Origin: Candidatus Thiodiazotropha sp. CDECU1
GTDB lineage: Bacteria; Pseudomonadota; Gammaproteobacteria; Chromatiales; Chromatiaceae
Direction: 5' to 3'
Length of the DNA stretch: 64,000 nucleotides
Assembly (NCBI RefSeq): GCF_963455295.1
Contig: NZ_OY734020.1
Span: 248,001 to 312,000, forward strand
The notes below the pieces were generated by a model, which was not told the DNA's origin, ran no database searches, and worked only from the letters and a program-made list of their open reading frames with translations. Position numbers and translations under genes: made by a program. This document shows positions 1 to 8,794 of this stretch, piece after piece; the stretch's first letter is position 1, and each line of letters opens with the position of its first letter.

Positions 1-439
1 CACTATTCAGATCGACTCCCCAGTAGTTCTGCAGAAACTTGGCGCCACGACATCCTCTCTCCGCAAATTCGTCGATCAGATCAAGGGCACCGGGCCGCCT
101 TGGATTGACCGACAGGAAAGGGATGAACTGATCGGGATAGCTGGCGGCGACCGCCACTACATCTTCGTTCATGGCGCAGACGGTCCTGTCTCGATCGACC
201 TCTCTGCCCTGTTCATCGAAACGGGCATCGACACCGAACAGGCAGGTCTTCCGCACATAGTTGGACTCAGCGACTGCCCTGGCCATGGCCTCAATATAGG
301 TCTGATAGGGTTGCTGCTTTAAGGCCCGCGGATCGGCCCCAAGACTGCGGGCAAAGAGATGTACGGCGGCTCTGTCGAATGGGCGATCGAAGGCGACTTC
401 CCGGTTTAGCAGATGGGTGTGGATGTCGATTGTCTGCAT
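1..439 (-). CDS. Amidohydrolase-family protein, N-terminal part (runs off window)
   Basis: The reverse strand reads openly from an ATG at 439 to the window edge, so only about 146 N-terminal residues are present. The protein begins MQTIDIHTHLL. This HxH after a short beta strand is the first metal-binding motif of the amidohydrolase superfamily TIM barrels (PF04909-like). Further on, a VNPRRPG segment is followed by GCRGAKFLQ, the usual strand layout of metal-dependent hydrolases and decarboxylases of this family. The later metal and catalytic residues lie outside the window, so the substrate cannot be named. The ribosome binding site is weak. The gene is divergent from the hipB-like gene, with an AT-rich 270-bp spacer between them. 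The family call is fairly secure; the function is open. Confidence 0.75.
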   Translation of the reverse strand, partial: MQTIDIHTHLLNREVAFDRPFDRAAVHLFARSLGADPRALKQQPYQTYIEAMARAVAESNYVRKTCLFGVDARFDEQGREVDRDRTVCAMNEDVVAVAASYPDQFIPFLSVNPRRPGALDLIDEFAERGCRGAKFLQNYWGVDLNS

Positions 440-581
440 AACCCTAGCCTACCTTGCCAACTGGGCATTGACGAGTTTCGCCGGCGACTAAAGCGTGCAG
501 GGCCGAGTGCGAATCGGCTGAATCCCCGATCCTGTGCAGCGCTAATTCAGATAGAATAGCAATGTAGTATATCGACATATA

Positions 582-618
582 TGACGAAATATATATAATA
601 ATTGTAAATTATTCGTCA
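582..618. promoter_or_regulatory. AT-rich inverted repeat, candidate HipB-type operator
   Basis: TGACGAA at 582-588 is matched by TTCGTCA at 612-618 around an almost pure A/T centre. A second palindrome, AAATATT/AATATTT, follows at 618-635. They sit about 95-130 bp upstream of the hipB-like start, in a strikingly AT-rich stretch (about 540-700) compared with the GC-rich flanks. XRE-type antitoxins usually repress their own operon from such sites, so this is a plausible operator. That role is inferred from position and symmetry only. Confidence 0.4.
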
Positions 619-711
619 AATATTAAGAAATATTTAATAAATGCCTTAATGGTCGCAACAATTTACGATATAAGTAGATTGAACCTAGCTATTTCTTAAT
701 ATAAGGCGAAT

Positions 712-1062
712 ATGAAGATATCAGATCTAGTCTCAGATGAGGCAGTCCTGGCGGAGATAGGCCAGCGTATTCTACAGCGTCGTCTCGAAATGCAGATGAC
801 CCAGGCGGTCTTGGCCGAGCAGGCGGGGGTTGCCAAGCGTACCGTGGAGCGGATCGAGGCCGGCTCTTCGGCACAGATGTCGAGTATGATCCGCCTGCTG
901 CGTGTGTTGGAACTGCTATCCGGATTGGATCTGCTGTTTCCTGAGCAGATCCAGCGGCCGATGGACCTGCTGAAACGTAGAGGGAAGGTGCGCAGGCGGG
1001 CATCCACCCCGCGTAACAAGGCTGACAAGGATAAGCCCTGGCGCTGGGGTGATGAGTCGTGA
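712..1062 (+). CDS. XRE-family regulator, HipB-like antitoxin
   Basis: This 116-residue protein has a helix-turn-helix of the XRE/Cro type at about residues 18-70 (motif LAEQAGVAKRTVERIEAG, then a leucine-rich helix). The tail, rich in Lys and Arg, is probably disordered. AAGG lies six bases before the ATG. Its stop overlaps the start of the HipA-like gene (ATGA at 1059), the standard antitoxin-first layout of hipBA operons. The expected role is to bind the operon's own promoter and to neutralise the kinase partner. The inverted repeats at 582-635 are the obvious candidate sites. The DNA-binding call is firm; the antitoxin role rests on the neighbour. Confidence 0.85.
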   Translation: MKISDLVSDEAVLAEIGQRILQRRLEMQMTQAVLAEQAGVAKRTVERIEAGSSAQMSSMIRLLRVLELLSGLDLLFPEQIQRPMDLLKRRGKVRRRASTPRNKADKDKPWRWGDES

Positions 1063-2363
1063 CGACGGTTGCCGAGGTGCGTCTCTGGGGGCGCTCCATA
1101 GGTGCTGTTTCGTTGCAGGATGGTGAGAGCACGGCGGTGTTTGAATATGATCCGGCCTTTGTTCACAGCGGTATCGAGGTGGCGCCGATGATGATGCCGT
1201 TGTCGAGTCGTCTGTATCGTTTTCCGCAGCTTGCCCGGGAGACCTTTCATGGTCTGCCCGGGCTGTTGGCGGACTCACTGCCAGACAGGTTTGGCAATCT
1301 CCTGATCGACGCCTGGCTCGCCTCCCAAGGAAGATCGAGCCAGGATTTCAATGGTATTGAACGTCTTTGTTACACCGGGCAACGCGGCATGGGGGCGCTG
1401 GAGTATGTCCCGGCGATCGGACCCCGTACCCGCTATACGAGCCCCATTGAGATCGACAGGCTGGTTGAACTGGCATCCCAGGTGCTCACCCAGCGTCAGC
1501 AGTTGCACCACTCTTTCGCCGATTCCGACAAGGGGCATGCGCTCAGGGATATTCTGCGTGTCGGTACCTCCGCCGGGGGCGCGCGGGCGAAGGCGGTAAT
1601 CGCCTGGAATCCCCTCAGCAACGAGGTTCGCTCCGGTCAGGTCAGCGCCGATGAGGGGTTCGAATATTGGCTGCTGAAGTTCGACGGTGTCAGCGGTAAC
1701 CGGGATAAAGAGTTGCAGGACCCCCAGGGATACGGCGCCATTGAATATGCCTACTATCTGATGGCTAAGGCGAGCGGAATCCATATCAACGATTCGCGCT
1801 TGTTCGAAGAGGGTGGACGGCGTCACTTCATGACCAAGCGATTCGACCGCCTGGACGGGGGTGAAAAGCTGCATATGCAGTCCCTCTGCGCCATGGCCCA
1901 CTACGACTTCAATATGGCGGGTGGCTACAGCTATGAACAGGCATTGATGGTGATACGCCAACTGGGTCTGCCGATGCAGGCGACCGAGGAGCAGTTTCGC
2001 CGTATGGCATTCAATATCATCGGCCGCAATCAGGACGACCATGTCAAGAATATCGCTTTTCTGATGGATAAGTCGGGTAGCTGGTCTCTGTCGCCGGCCT
2101 TCGACATGACCTACAGCTTCAATCCGGACGGGCTTTGGACCGCAACCCACCAGATGACCCTCAACGGCAAGCGATACGGCTTCAGCATGGATGATTTCAA
2201 GGACTGCGCCAAGTCGGCCTCGATGAAGCGGGGCCGCGGGGAGGCGATCGTCGCAGAGGTACTCGAGGTGGTCTCAAACTGGCGCCAATTCGCCGAACAG
2301 GCGGGGGTGCCGGTTGAGATGCAGAGACAGATTCAAAACGCCCTGCGCTTGGAACTCTCTTGA
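1059..2363 (+). CDS. hipA: HipA-like serine/threonine kinase toxin
   Basis: The 434-residue length is typical of HipA (E. coli about 440). The N-terminal couple-HipA part contains GLPGLLADSLPDRFGN. A TSAGGARAK segment (about residue 170) fits the ATP-binding/autophosphorylation loop of HipA kinases. The catalytic loop NQDDHVKN and the metal-binding segment SPAFDMTYS follow at about residues 327-350. In the family these kinases phosphorylate a translation factor, typically a glutamyl-tRNA synthetase, and slow growth; the target here is unknown. It is translationally coupled to the HipB-like gene upstream. Its stop lies 65 bp before the preferred tamA start, so the toxin pair may share transcripts with tamA. 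All visible kinase motifs appear intact. Confidence 0.9.
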   Translation: MTTVAEVRLWGRSIGAVSLQDGESTAVFEYDPAFVHSGIEVAPMMMPLSSRLYRFPQLARETFHGLPGLLADSLPDRFGNLLIDAWLASQGRSSQDFNGIERLCYTGQRGMGALEYVPAIGPRTRYTSPIEIDRLVELASQVLTQRQQLHHSFADSDKGHALRDILRVGTSAGGARAKAVIAWNPLSNEVRSGQVSADEGFEYWLLKFDGVSGNRDKELQDPQGYGAIEYAYYLMAKASGIHINDSRLFEEGGRRHFMTKRFDRLDGGEKLHMQSLCAMAHYDFNMAGGYSYEQALMVIRQLGLPMQATEEQFRRMAFNIIGRNQDDHVKNIAFLMDKSGSWSLSPAFDMTYSFNPDGLWTATHQMTLNGKRYGFSMDDFKDCAKSASMKRGRGEAIVAEVLEVVSNWRQFAEQAGVPVEMQRQIQNALRLELS

Positions 2364-2428
2364 TCAATAGTTACCCAAACCCCCGTGGATTGGATCGGGC
2401 GAACCAAAGGAGATGTGTCAGCAGTCAT

Positions 2429-4153
2429 ATGCGGCAGCTAGTTTTTATTTTAGCCTGGGTGTTGTGCCCAATACCTCTGTATGCCCTTGATGTGGTAATC
2501 AAAGTCGATGGATTGGATGCAAAACTGAAGGATAACGTCCTGGCCTACCTCTCGGTGGAGCGGGAGCGAGAGCGTGAATCCATGAACCCTGCGCGATTGA
2601 GCCTGCTGCATGATAAAGCCGAGGAGGAGATTCAGGCTGCATTGCGCCCGTTCGGGTATTTCAGGCCGACTGTCACCGCATCGATGGTTCGCACCGATCA
2701 GGGTTTCTCGTTGTCATATCATATTCAGCCGGGTCCCCCGGTGAAACTGAGCGAAGTCGATTTCCAGTTGCTCGGTGAAGGTGCGCAGGATCCGCGATTG
2801 GTAAAAAGCTTTTCCATGACGGCTGGCGAGGTGCTGGACCAAACACGCTACGAGCAGGCCAAGCAACAGATCTTGGCGGAGATTATCGAACAGGGATATC
2901 TGGATGCCCGCTTTACCCAACATCAGTTGCGTGTCGACCTGCAGCGCTATACCGCATCCATCACGCTTCACCTCGATACCGGGATGCAGTTGCGATTTGG
3001 TGAGGTGAGGATGCAGCAGAAGGTCATGAATCCGGAGTTTCTCGCCCGTTTCGTCCCTTTCAATTCAGGCGACCCCTTTAGCCAGGAGTCGCTGCTGAGT
3101 CTGCAGAGTGACTTGATCGATACAGAGTATTTTAAACAGGTCGAGGTGGTGACCCGGCGTGATCAGCGCGAGGGGGACAGGGTTCCCATCGATATCAATC
3201 TGAAACCCAACAAACGCAATCGTTACCGAATCGGTCTGGGGTACTCCACCGACATGGGGCCTCGGCTGACCCTGGATTGGAAGAACCGCCGGCGTGGGCG
3301 TAACGGACATCGCATGCGTAGCGAGCTGCAGATTTCAGAACCGCTCACTACACTGAGTACGGAATATATCGTTCCACTGCAACGCCCGACGGTAGATTTT
3401 GTCAGCTTCGGGGCCTCATTGGAGCACTTCGACACGGACACCAACAAAGGCAACCGGGCGCTGCTGAGTGCCAGCCATTCGGTTGGTTTGGAACGGGGTT
3501 GGCGGCGCGACCTGGGATTGGAGTACAGCTATGAGGATTTCGAGGTGGGTGAACAGGAGGACAGCTCGCGCCTGCTGGTGCCCAGCATTAGCTGGTTGCG
3601 CATAAAGAGCGACGGCAAGGCCTATATCCAACGTGGGAAAAGGTTGGAACTTCGTCTTGAAGGCGCCTCGGAATCGTTGCTTTCAACCACCAACTTCTTT
3701 CAGCTCTCTGCTGCGGCCAAGTTCATCCGGGGATTCGGTGACGGCGACTGGCGGGTGTTGAATCGTTTGGAACTGGGGGCGACCTGGGCCGATGATCTGA
3801 CTGAGCTGCCACCCAGTAAACGCTTCTTCGCCGGCGGTGATAACACCGTGCGGGGATTTGGTTATCAGGACCTGGGACCAAGGGACCAGAACGATGAGGT
3901 GATTGGCGGGCGCTATTTCGCCGTCGGCAGCGTGGAGCTGGAGCGGCACATCAGCGGTAAATGGAGCGGAGCGTTGTTCATGGATGCGGGCAATGCCTTT
4001 GATCCCGATTATGATTCGGAAACGGCTTACAGCCTCGGATTGGGAGCCCGTTGGCGTTCACCCGTCGGGCCGATCAGGATCGATATCGCCCGTGGCTGGG
4101 TCGAGGATGAACGCCACTGGCGCCTGCATATCGTCATAGGGCCGGAGTTATGA
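2429..4153 (+). CDS. tamA: TamA, Omp85-family outer membrane translocation protein
   Basis: The start is placed at ATG 2429, which opens a signal peptide (MRQLVFILAWVLCPIPLYA) and gives 574 residues, matching E. coli TamA (577). The same frame could start at TTG 2360, overlapping the hipA stop, but that would put 23 polar residues before the signal peptide. POTRA-type domains occupy about residues 20-260. The rest is the Omp85 beta-barrel, with the conserved FFAGGDNTVRGF segment and a C-terminal GPIRIDIARG followed by a final aromatic-rich strand. TamA in the outer membrane pairs with inner-membrane-anchored TamB to assemble or insert outer membrane proteins and to move phospholipid. It overlaps tamB by four bases. 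Confidence 0.92.
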   Translation: MRQLVFILAWVLCPIPLYALDVVIKVDGLDAKLKDNVLAYLSVERERERESMNPARLSLLHDKAEEEIQAALRPFGYFRPTVTASMVRTDQGFSLSYHIQPGPPVKLSEVDFQLLGEGAQDPRLVKSFSMTAGEVLDQTRYEQAKQQILAEIIEQGYLDARFTQHQLRVDLQRYTASITLHLDTGMQLRFGEVRMQQKVMNPEFLARFVPFNSGDPFSQESLLSLQSDLIDTEYFKQVEVVTRRDQREGDRVPIDINLKPNKRNRYRIGLGYSTDMGPRLTLDWKNRRRGRNGHRMRSELQISEPLTTLSTEYIVPLQRPTVDFVSFGASLEHFDTDTNKGNRALLSASHSVGLERGWRRDLGLEYSYEDFEVGEQEDSSRLLVPSISWLRIKSDGKAYIQRGKRLELRLEGASESLLSTTNFFQLSAAAKFIRGFGDGDWRVLNRLELGATWADDLTELPPSKRFFAGGDNTVRGFGYQDLGPRDQNDEVIGGRYFAVGSVELERHISGKWSGALFMDAGNAFDPDYDSETAYSLGLGARWRSPVGPIRIDIARGWVEDERHWRLHIVIGPEL

Positions 4154-7100
4154 CCAGGGATGTCTTAAAACGGTTTGCCCGCTATATTTCCCTCACCATC
4201 CTGGTGGTCCTGCTACTGGCCTGCGCGATGCTCTATTACCTCATGTTCACCCATGACGGAAGCCGACGCCTGTTTTATATGGCGCAAAGGCTGGCGCCGG
4301 GGGATCTCAAGGTGGACATCTTGCACGGGCGTCTGGCCGGCCCCCTGGAGCTGACCGGTCTGGTCTATCAACAAGGGGATGGTCTGAGGTTCGAGAGTGA
4401 GCGGATCTTTCTGGATTGGCGGCCTTCCCAGCTGTTGGGGTTGCACCTGGATATTGCTGAACTCTCATTCAAGGAGACCCGTGTCAATCTGCCGTCGGGT
4501 CAAAAGGGCAGCGAAGCCACACCCCCTGTCGAACCTTTTCAGGGCATTGCCTTGCCCCTGGCTATTACCCTGTCGCGGTTCTCATCAGAAGGGTTTGAAC
4601 TGGTTCAGGGAGATGCTGCTGATCCGGTACGCATCGACACACTCAACCTTTCGGCAGCAACCGAAGGTGATCGCCTCATACTCTCTCAATTCGTTGTGTC
4701 GGGATTCTCATCCGAGCTGTCGCTGCAGGGGTCTATAGGGTTGGATGCACAACTGCCGATGGCCATCGATCTCGCCTGGACCCATGCACTCCCGGAGGGG
4801 CCGGACCTGGCCGGCGAGGGACGATTGAGTGGGGATCTGCAGCAGATAAAACTCACTCAACAGCTCGCTCCACCCCTCAAGGGTGAGCTGGAGGCACTGT
4901 TGTCAGATCTGCAGGGTGAGCCTGGATGGCGGGCCGAGCTGAAGCTGGAGAGGGGTGAGCTGGCGGCGTTCAGCCATGAATTTCCGGCACTGCTAGCGGG
5001 TCAGCTGCATGCCAGTGGCAGTTTCGAAGTGGTGGATCTGACAGCAGATCTGCAGCTTGTAGAGCCCCGGATCGGTGAGATCGATGCTGAACTCCGTGGG
5101 GATTACAACCAGGGCGCCATCCGGATCGGTGGGCTGCGTATCAGTAATGGGGATGGTTTGGATCTAACCGCCGAAGGGGCTTACCTTGCGCAGAGTGGTG
5201 AACTCACTGCCGATCTGCAGTGGCAGGGTTTGCGCTGGCCGCTGATTGGGGAGACCACAGAGATCAGCAGCGATGCGGGCAGTTTGCAACTGCAGGGAAG
5301 ACTCGATGTCTATCGCTATCAGTTGGCGATGCAGGCCTCCAGGCGCGAAGTGGGTGCAGTGCAACTGGATGCTGCCGGCACCGGGACAGGGCAACAGATC
5401 GACCTGGCGACCCTGGCGGTTGAATTGCCGCAAGGTAAGATCGAAGGCAGTGGCAAGCTGGCCTGGAGCCCGGTGCTCTCTTGGCAGTTGGGGTTGTCTG
5501 GGGAAGGGGTGGACCCTGCGTTGGTACACCCCATGTTCCCCGGTAACCTGGCATTCAACCTCGTTACCCAAGGAGGGATTGTGGAGGGTGAGACGGATGC
5601 TGAGTTCCAGCTCAGCGACCTGTCTGGTTCACTGCGGGACTATGCCGTGAATGGGCAGGGAGAGCTGACACTCAAACAGGGAGATTTGAACATCCACAGC
5701 TTGGAGTTGGTCACTGGTCGGAACCGCATAGCAGTGGACGGCACACTCGGCGATCGCCTGGCAATGAGCTGGTCGGTGGATGCCCCGGAGCTGGCCTCCT
5801 TTTGGCCTGGGTTGAGCGGCATGCTGCAGGCCGAGGGAGATCTGGGTGGTACCCTTCAAGCACCCACACTGAAGGCGAATATCGATGCCGGAGAGCTGGG
5901 CCTGGCGGCGTATCGGGTGGGGCAGCTGAAGGGTGATTTGGAACTGCAGATGTCCACCGAGCAGCGCTTGGCAATCGCACTCCATTGCAAAGATCTGAGT
6001 GGATTCGGCAAACAGTGGGCATCTCTGGATATCGATGTCAAAGGACGTATTCCAGAGCATCGCCTGCAGATCGATCTGGTGGGTGAGGATGTGCCTCAGA
6101 TCTCCCTTGCGGCTGATTCCGGGATCGATGAGGAGAATATTTTGCAGGGGGAGCTACAGCAACTAGAGCTATCGGCGCCAGAGGCGGGTGAGTGGCGACT
6201 TGAATCGGCCATGACCTATAGACTGGGTGTTGCCGAGCAGGATCTGAAACCCCTCTGCCTGGTTTCGGGGGAGGCGCGGGTTTGTGCCAGCTTCTCCGGG
6301 CAAAACGCTGGTTGGGAGTCAAAATTGGAGGCCAGTCAGCTGCCATTGAGTCTACTGCAACCCTTTTTGCCGGATGAGACGCGGATTGCCGGAGCGGCTG
6401 ACCTGGAGGCGCAATTCAAAGCCGATGCCGGGGCTGGCATCAGCGGTGACGCTGAACTGACAATCCCCCGGGGTGGACTTGATTTTCCCCTGGGCGCCGC
6501 TCAGGAGCAGGTGGATTTTTCAGGCAGTCAGGCCACTGCCAGCATCGACCGGGAGGGCATGCGGGCCGATATGGCCCTGCCCTTGCAGCAGCTGGGCGGA
6601 TTCAATCTGACCTTGGGGCTGCCGAAGATTGACCTGGCTGACCTGAACCTCGATGAACAGATCCTGCACGGCACCATCCAAGGCGGGATCAAGGACCTGA
6701 GCATGCTTACCGCTCTCTCACCCCAACTGCAAAACAGTCAAGGTGAGCTGGCTGTCGATATGACCCTGGGTGGGTATCTACGGGCGCCGAGTGTGCATGG
6801 CGATGCCAAGCTTACCCGGGGGGCAGTGGATATTCCGATACTGGGCATAGAGTTGCGTGACATGGAGATGCTTATGCAGACCCCGGATCTGAAGACCCTC
6901 ACTCTGGAGGGCAAGGTACGATCCGGAAAGGGGAGCTTATCAATTCAGGGAACCACTCGAATGGATGCCGAAAAAGGCTTTCCCTCCACAATCAAGATCA
7001 AGGGAGAGGAGTGGTTGCTGGTGAACACGCCAGAGGCGGAAGTGCAGCTCTCACCCGATCTAAGCCTTGAACACAGTGCGCAAAAGAGTGTGCTCAAGGG

Positions 7101-7914
7101 CAAGGTTCATCTGCCCTATGCCAGGATCAGGCCGCGCACTCTGCCGGAGACGGCGGTCTCGGATAGTTCAGACCTGGTGATCGTCGGTGATTCGGAGACA
7201 GAGCAGGAGCAACCCGATACCCCGCTGCATGCTGAAATCCGCCTGAGTCTGGGTAAGCGGGTCAGTTTCGACGGCTTCGGACTGCGGGGTAGATTCACCG
7301 GCGGCCTGATGATCATCGACGAACCGGGGCGGCCGGTTGTGGGTCGTGGGCGCTTGGGCATCAGCGATGGCATCTACCAGGCCTATGGCCAGGATCTGAA
7401 AATCGAGCGGGGATACGCCCTGTTTGCCGACTCACCGGTGGACAATCCCGGTCTCGATGTGCGCGCAGTCAGGGAGATTGATGAGATCAAGGCCGGGATG
7501 CGTATTTCAGGGACCATGAAAAAGCCCAAGCTGAAGCTGTTTTCATCCCCCTCCATGTCAGAGAGCGATATCCTCTCCTATATCGTCACCGGCCGCCCGG
7601 CGGGTGAGTCCTCGGGCAAGACCGCGGGCATGCTCGCGGTCCTGCAGGCGACGGGCGCAAGCAGTGTTGCCACGGAATTGGGACGGCAGCTGGGCCTGGA
7701 AGAGTTGCGGGTGGAGACGGGGAGTTCACTGGAAGAGGCCGCCCTGGTGGCGGGTACCTATCTGTCACCCCGGCTCTATGTTCAATATGTCAACGAACTG
7801 GCGACCAGCGAGACAAAGGTGCGTATGCGTTATGATCTGACGGACCGCTGGCAGCTGGAGGCGGAGACGGGGCGTACCCAGTCTGGAGATTTCTTCTATA
7901 CCTTTGATCGTTGA
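4150..7914 (+). CDS. tamB: TamB, AsmA-like inter-membrane bridge protein
   Basis: The 1254 residues match TamB (E. coli 1259). One N-terminal transmembrane helix lies at about residues 13-33. A very long run of beta-taco/AsmA-like sequence follows, then the conserved C-terminal TamB domain (DUF490) from about residue 900, with the SESDILSYIVTGRP segment and a terminal aromatic FFYTFDR. The protein anchors in the inner membrane and spans the periplasm as a hydrophobic groove. Its C-terminus docks on the TamA POTRA domains. The start overlaps the tamA stop (ATGA at 4150), so the two are translationally coupled. No truncation or frameshift was seen. Confidence 0.93.
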   Translation: MTRDVLKRFARYISLTILVVLLLACAMLYYLMFTHDGSRRLFYMAQRLAPGDLKVDILHGRLAGPLELTGLVYQQGDGLRFESERIFLDWRPSQLLGLHLDIAELSFKETRVNLPSGQKGSEATPPVEPFQGIALPLAITLSRFSSEGFELVQGDAADPVRIDTLNLSAATEGDRLILSQFVVSGFSSELSLQGSIGLDAQLPMAIDLAWTHALPEGPDLAGEGRLSGDLQQIKLTQQLAPPLKGELEALLSDLQGEPGWRAELKLERGELAAFSHEFPALLAGQLHASGSFEVVDLTADLQLVEPRIGEIDAELRGDYNQGAIRIGGLRISNGDGLDLTAEGAYLAQSGELTADLQWQGLRWPLIGETTEISSDAGSLQLQGRLDVYRYQLAMQASRREVGAVQLDAAGTGTGQQIDLATLAVELPQGKIEGSGKLAWSPVLSWQLGLSGEGVDPALVHPMFPGNLAFNLVTQGGIVEGETDAEFQLSDLSGSLRDYAVNGQGELTLKQGDLNIHSLELVTGRNRIAVDGTLGDRLAMSWSVDAPELASFWPGLSGMLQAEGDLGGTLQAPTLKANIDAGELGLAAYRVGQLKGDLELQMSTEQRLAIALHCKDLSGFGKQWASLDIDVKGRIPEHRLQIDLVGEDVPQISLAADSGIDEENILQGELQQLELSAPEAGEWRLESAMTYRLGVAEQDLKPLCLVSGEARVCASFSGQNAGWESKLEASQLPLSLLQPFLPDETRIAGAADLEAQFKADAGAGISGDAELTIPRGGLDFPLGAAQEQVDFSGSQATASIDREGMRADMALPLQQLGGFNLTLGLPKIDLADLNLDEQILHGTIQGGIKDLSMLTALSPQLQNSQGELAVDMTLGGYLRAPSVHGDAKLTRGAVDIPILGIELRDMEMLMQTPDLKTLTLEGKVRSGKGSLSIQGTTRMDAEKGFPSTIKIKGEEWLLVNTPEAEVQLSPDLSLEHSAQKSVLKGKVHLPYARIRPRTLPETAVSDSSDLVIVGDSETEQEQPDTPLHAEIRLSLGKRVSFDGFGLRGRFTGGLMIIDEPGRPVVGRGRLGISDGIYQAYGQDLKIERGYALFADSPVDNPGLDVRAVREIDEIKAGMRISGTMKKPKLKLFSSPSMSESDILSYIVTGRPAGESSGKTAGMLAVLQATGASSVATELGRQLGLEELRVETGSSLEEAALVAGTYLSPRLYVQYVNELATSETKVRMRYDLTDRWQLEAETGRTQSGDFFYTFDR

Positions 7915-8035
7915 GATTGAGTGTCGTCTGTCACCGGCCCTCTGGTGATGGTCGCTTAAAGCGGGTTTTTAACAGAGGACGCCATTCGATCGACGATGAG
8001 TTGATGGGTGACAGCCTGGATTGGGTTGTTTTATG

Positions 8036-8055
8036 GCGTGGGATTTCACCCACGC
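8036..8055. repeat. Short palindrome, possible dispersed intergenic element
   Basis: GCGTGGG and CCCACGC form a perfect seven-pair stem around ATTTCA. The following sequence (to about 8090) contains no gene. A similar but shorter structure, TGGGA-TTTTAC-TCCCA, occurs at 39552-39567. There is no T-run, so it is not a convincing terminator for tamB. Confidence 0.35.
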
Positions 8056-8153
8056 TCGTACGAGGGATGTAGACACAGCGTCCCTACTGTATCGCGATTA
8101 AACTGCATCGGGCAGCGATTGCCAGATAGCTGTCCAGGGTTGAGCGGCAAGCT

Positions 8154-8354
8154 TTAGTTGCTGCTGCGGACCGCGTCAAAATCATCCGCGATGAGCAGAT
8201 TGGTCAGGAAGAAGGCCTTGGTCTTGGATACCTTCTTGTTCTGTCTCTTTTCAATCTGAATCGGGCACTCACCGGGCTGCCAATCACAGGCGATCCCGTT
8301 GATGATCTGATGGGGGCACTCTCTGCAGGTGCGGGTCTTGTATAAGCCAGTCAT
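8154..8354 (-). CDS. Small Cys-containing hypothetical protein
   Basis: The frame encodes 66 residues with four cysteines in CxxC-x9-C-x6-C spacing (TCRECPHQ, ACDWQPGEC) and a basic middle. That pattern could bind a metal ion. The start codon has no clear Shine-Dalgarno sequence, and an out-of-frame ATG lies 22 bases upstream. I do not recognise a family. It stands alone in the tamB-gspA spacer. The organised Cys pattern favours a real small protein, but it could be spurious. Confidence 0.4.
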   Translation of the reverse strand: MTGLYKTRTCRECPHQIINGIACDWQPGECPIQIEKRQNKKVSKTKAFFLTNLLIADDFDAVRSSN

Positions 8355-8794
8355 GGTCGTAAACTCGATCGGTCATTTGTACAACAAAAATTAGCAAAAT
8401 ATCAATAAATTACAAGTCAATCTTGAAGGTAATTAGTTAAATAGTGTGATAAATTACCTATATTGATTGTGATAAATTGACTATTTCACCCCTGAGCTAC
8501 CTTTTCTCGTCAGTTATGAGGTCCTGGGACGGCTATCTGAACATACGGGGTAACCCTTGTGTCTCATATAGTTAGTCGGCAAATACCTCACAATATTTAC
8601 CCTATAGACAGCGAGTAACTGATTTATTTTTATACAAAGGGCGAAAATAATCGCTAATTTCTCAAACTGAGATTCAACTCTCGTTTTGCTTGCCGAAAAC
8701 ACTCTGGAAGTGTTTAGGTATACTCAAACCTCGAGCACTGGAAATACACCACAAACCGAGACATGCGAAGCAGCAAGAGAATCAACCTGCCACT
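8355..8794. other. AT-rich spacer before gspA with a direct repeat
   Basis: No gene is seen in this 440-bp stretch. TGTGATAAATT occurs twice, at 8445-8455 and 8468-8478, a 23-bp period (about two helical turns), which could be a tandem regulator site. The open frame of gspA extends upstream to a TTG at 8690, but the family start is at 8795, so this is treated as leader sequence. Confidence 0.4.

Noticed and set aside
1275-2150. 291-codon reverse frame inside hipA
   Set aside because: It lies wholly antisense to a gene with intact kinase motifs and has no recognisable product.
7929-7947. TCACC/GGTGA hairpin as tamB terminator
   Set aside because: Five-pair stem with no T-run; too weak.
7949-7962. 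14-bp sequence TGGTCGCTTAAAGC shared with 38114-38127
   Set aside because: The match does not extend into the flanks, so it is too short to call a repeat family.
8468-8490. Possible CRP site TGTGA...TCACC
   Set aside because: The spacer between half-sites is 13 bases instead of six; direct repeats explain the sequence better.
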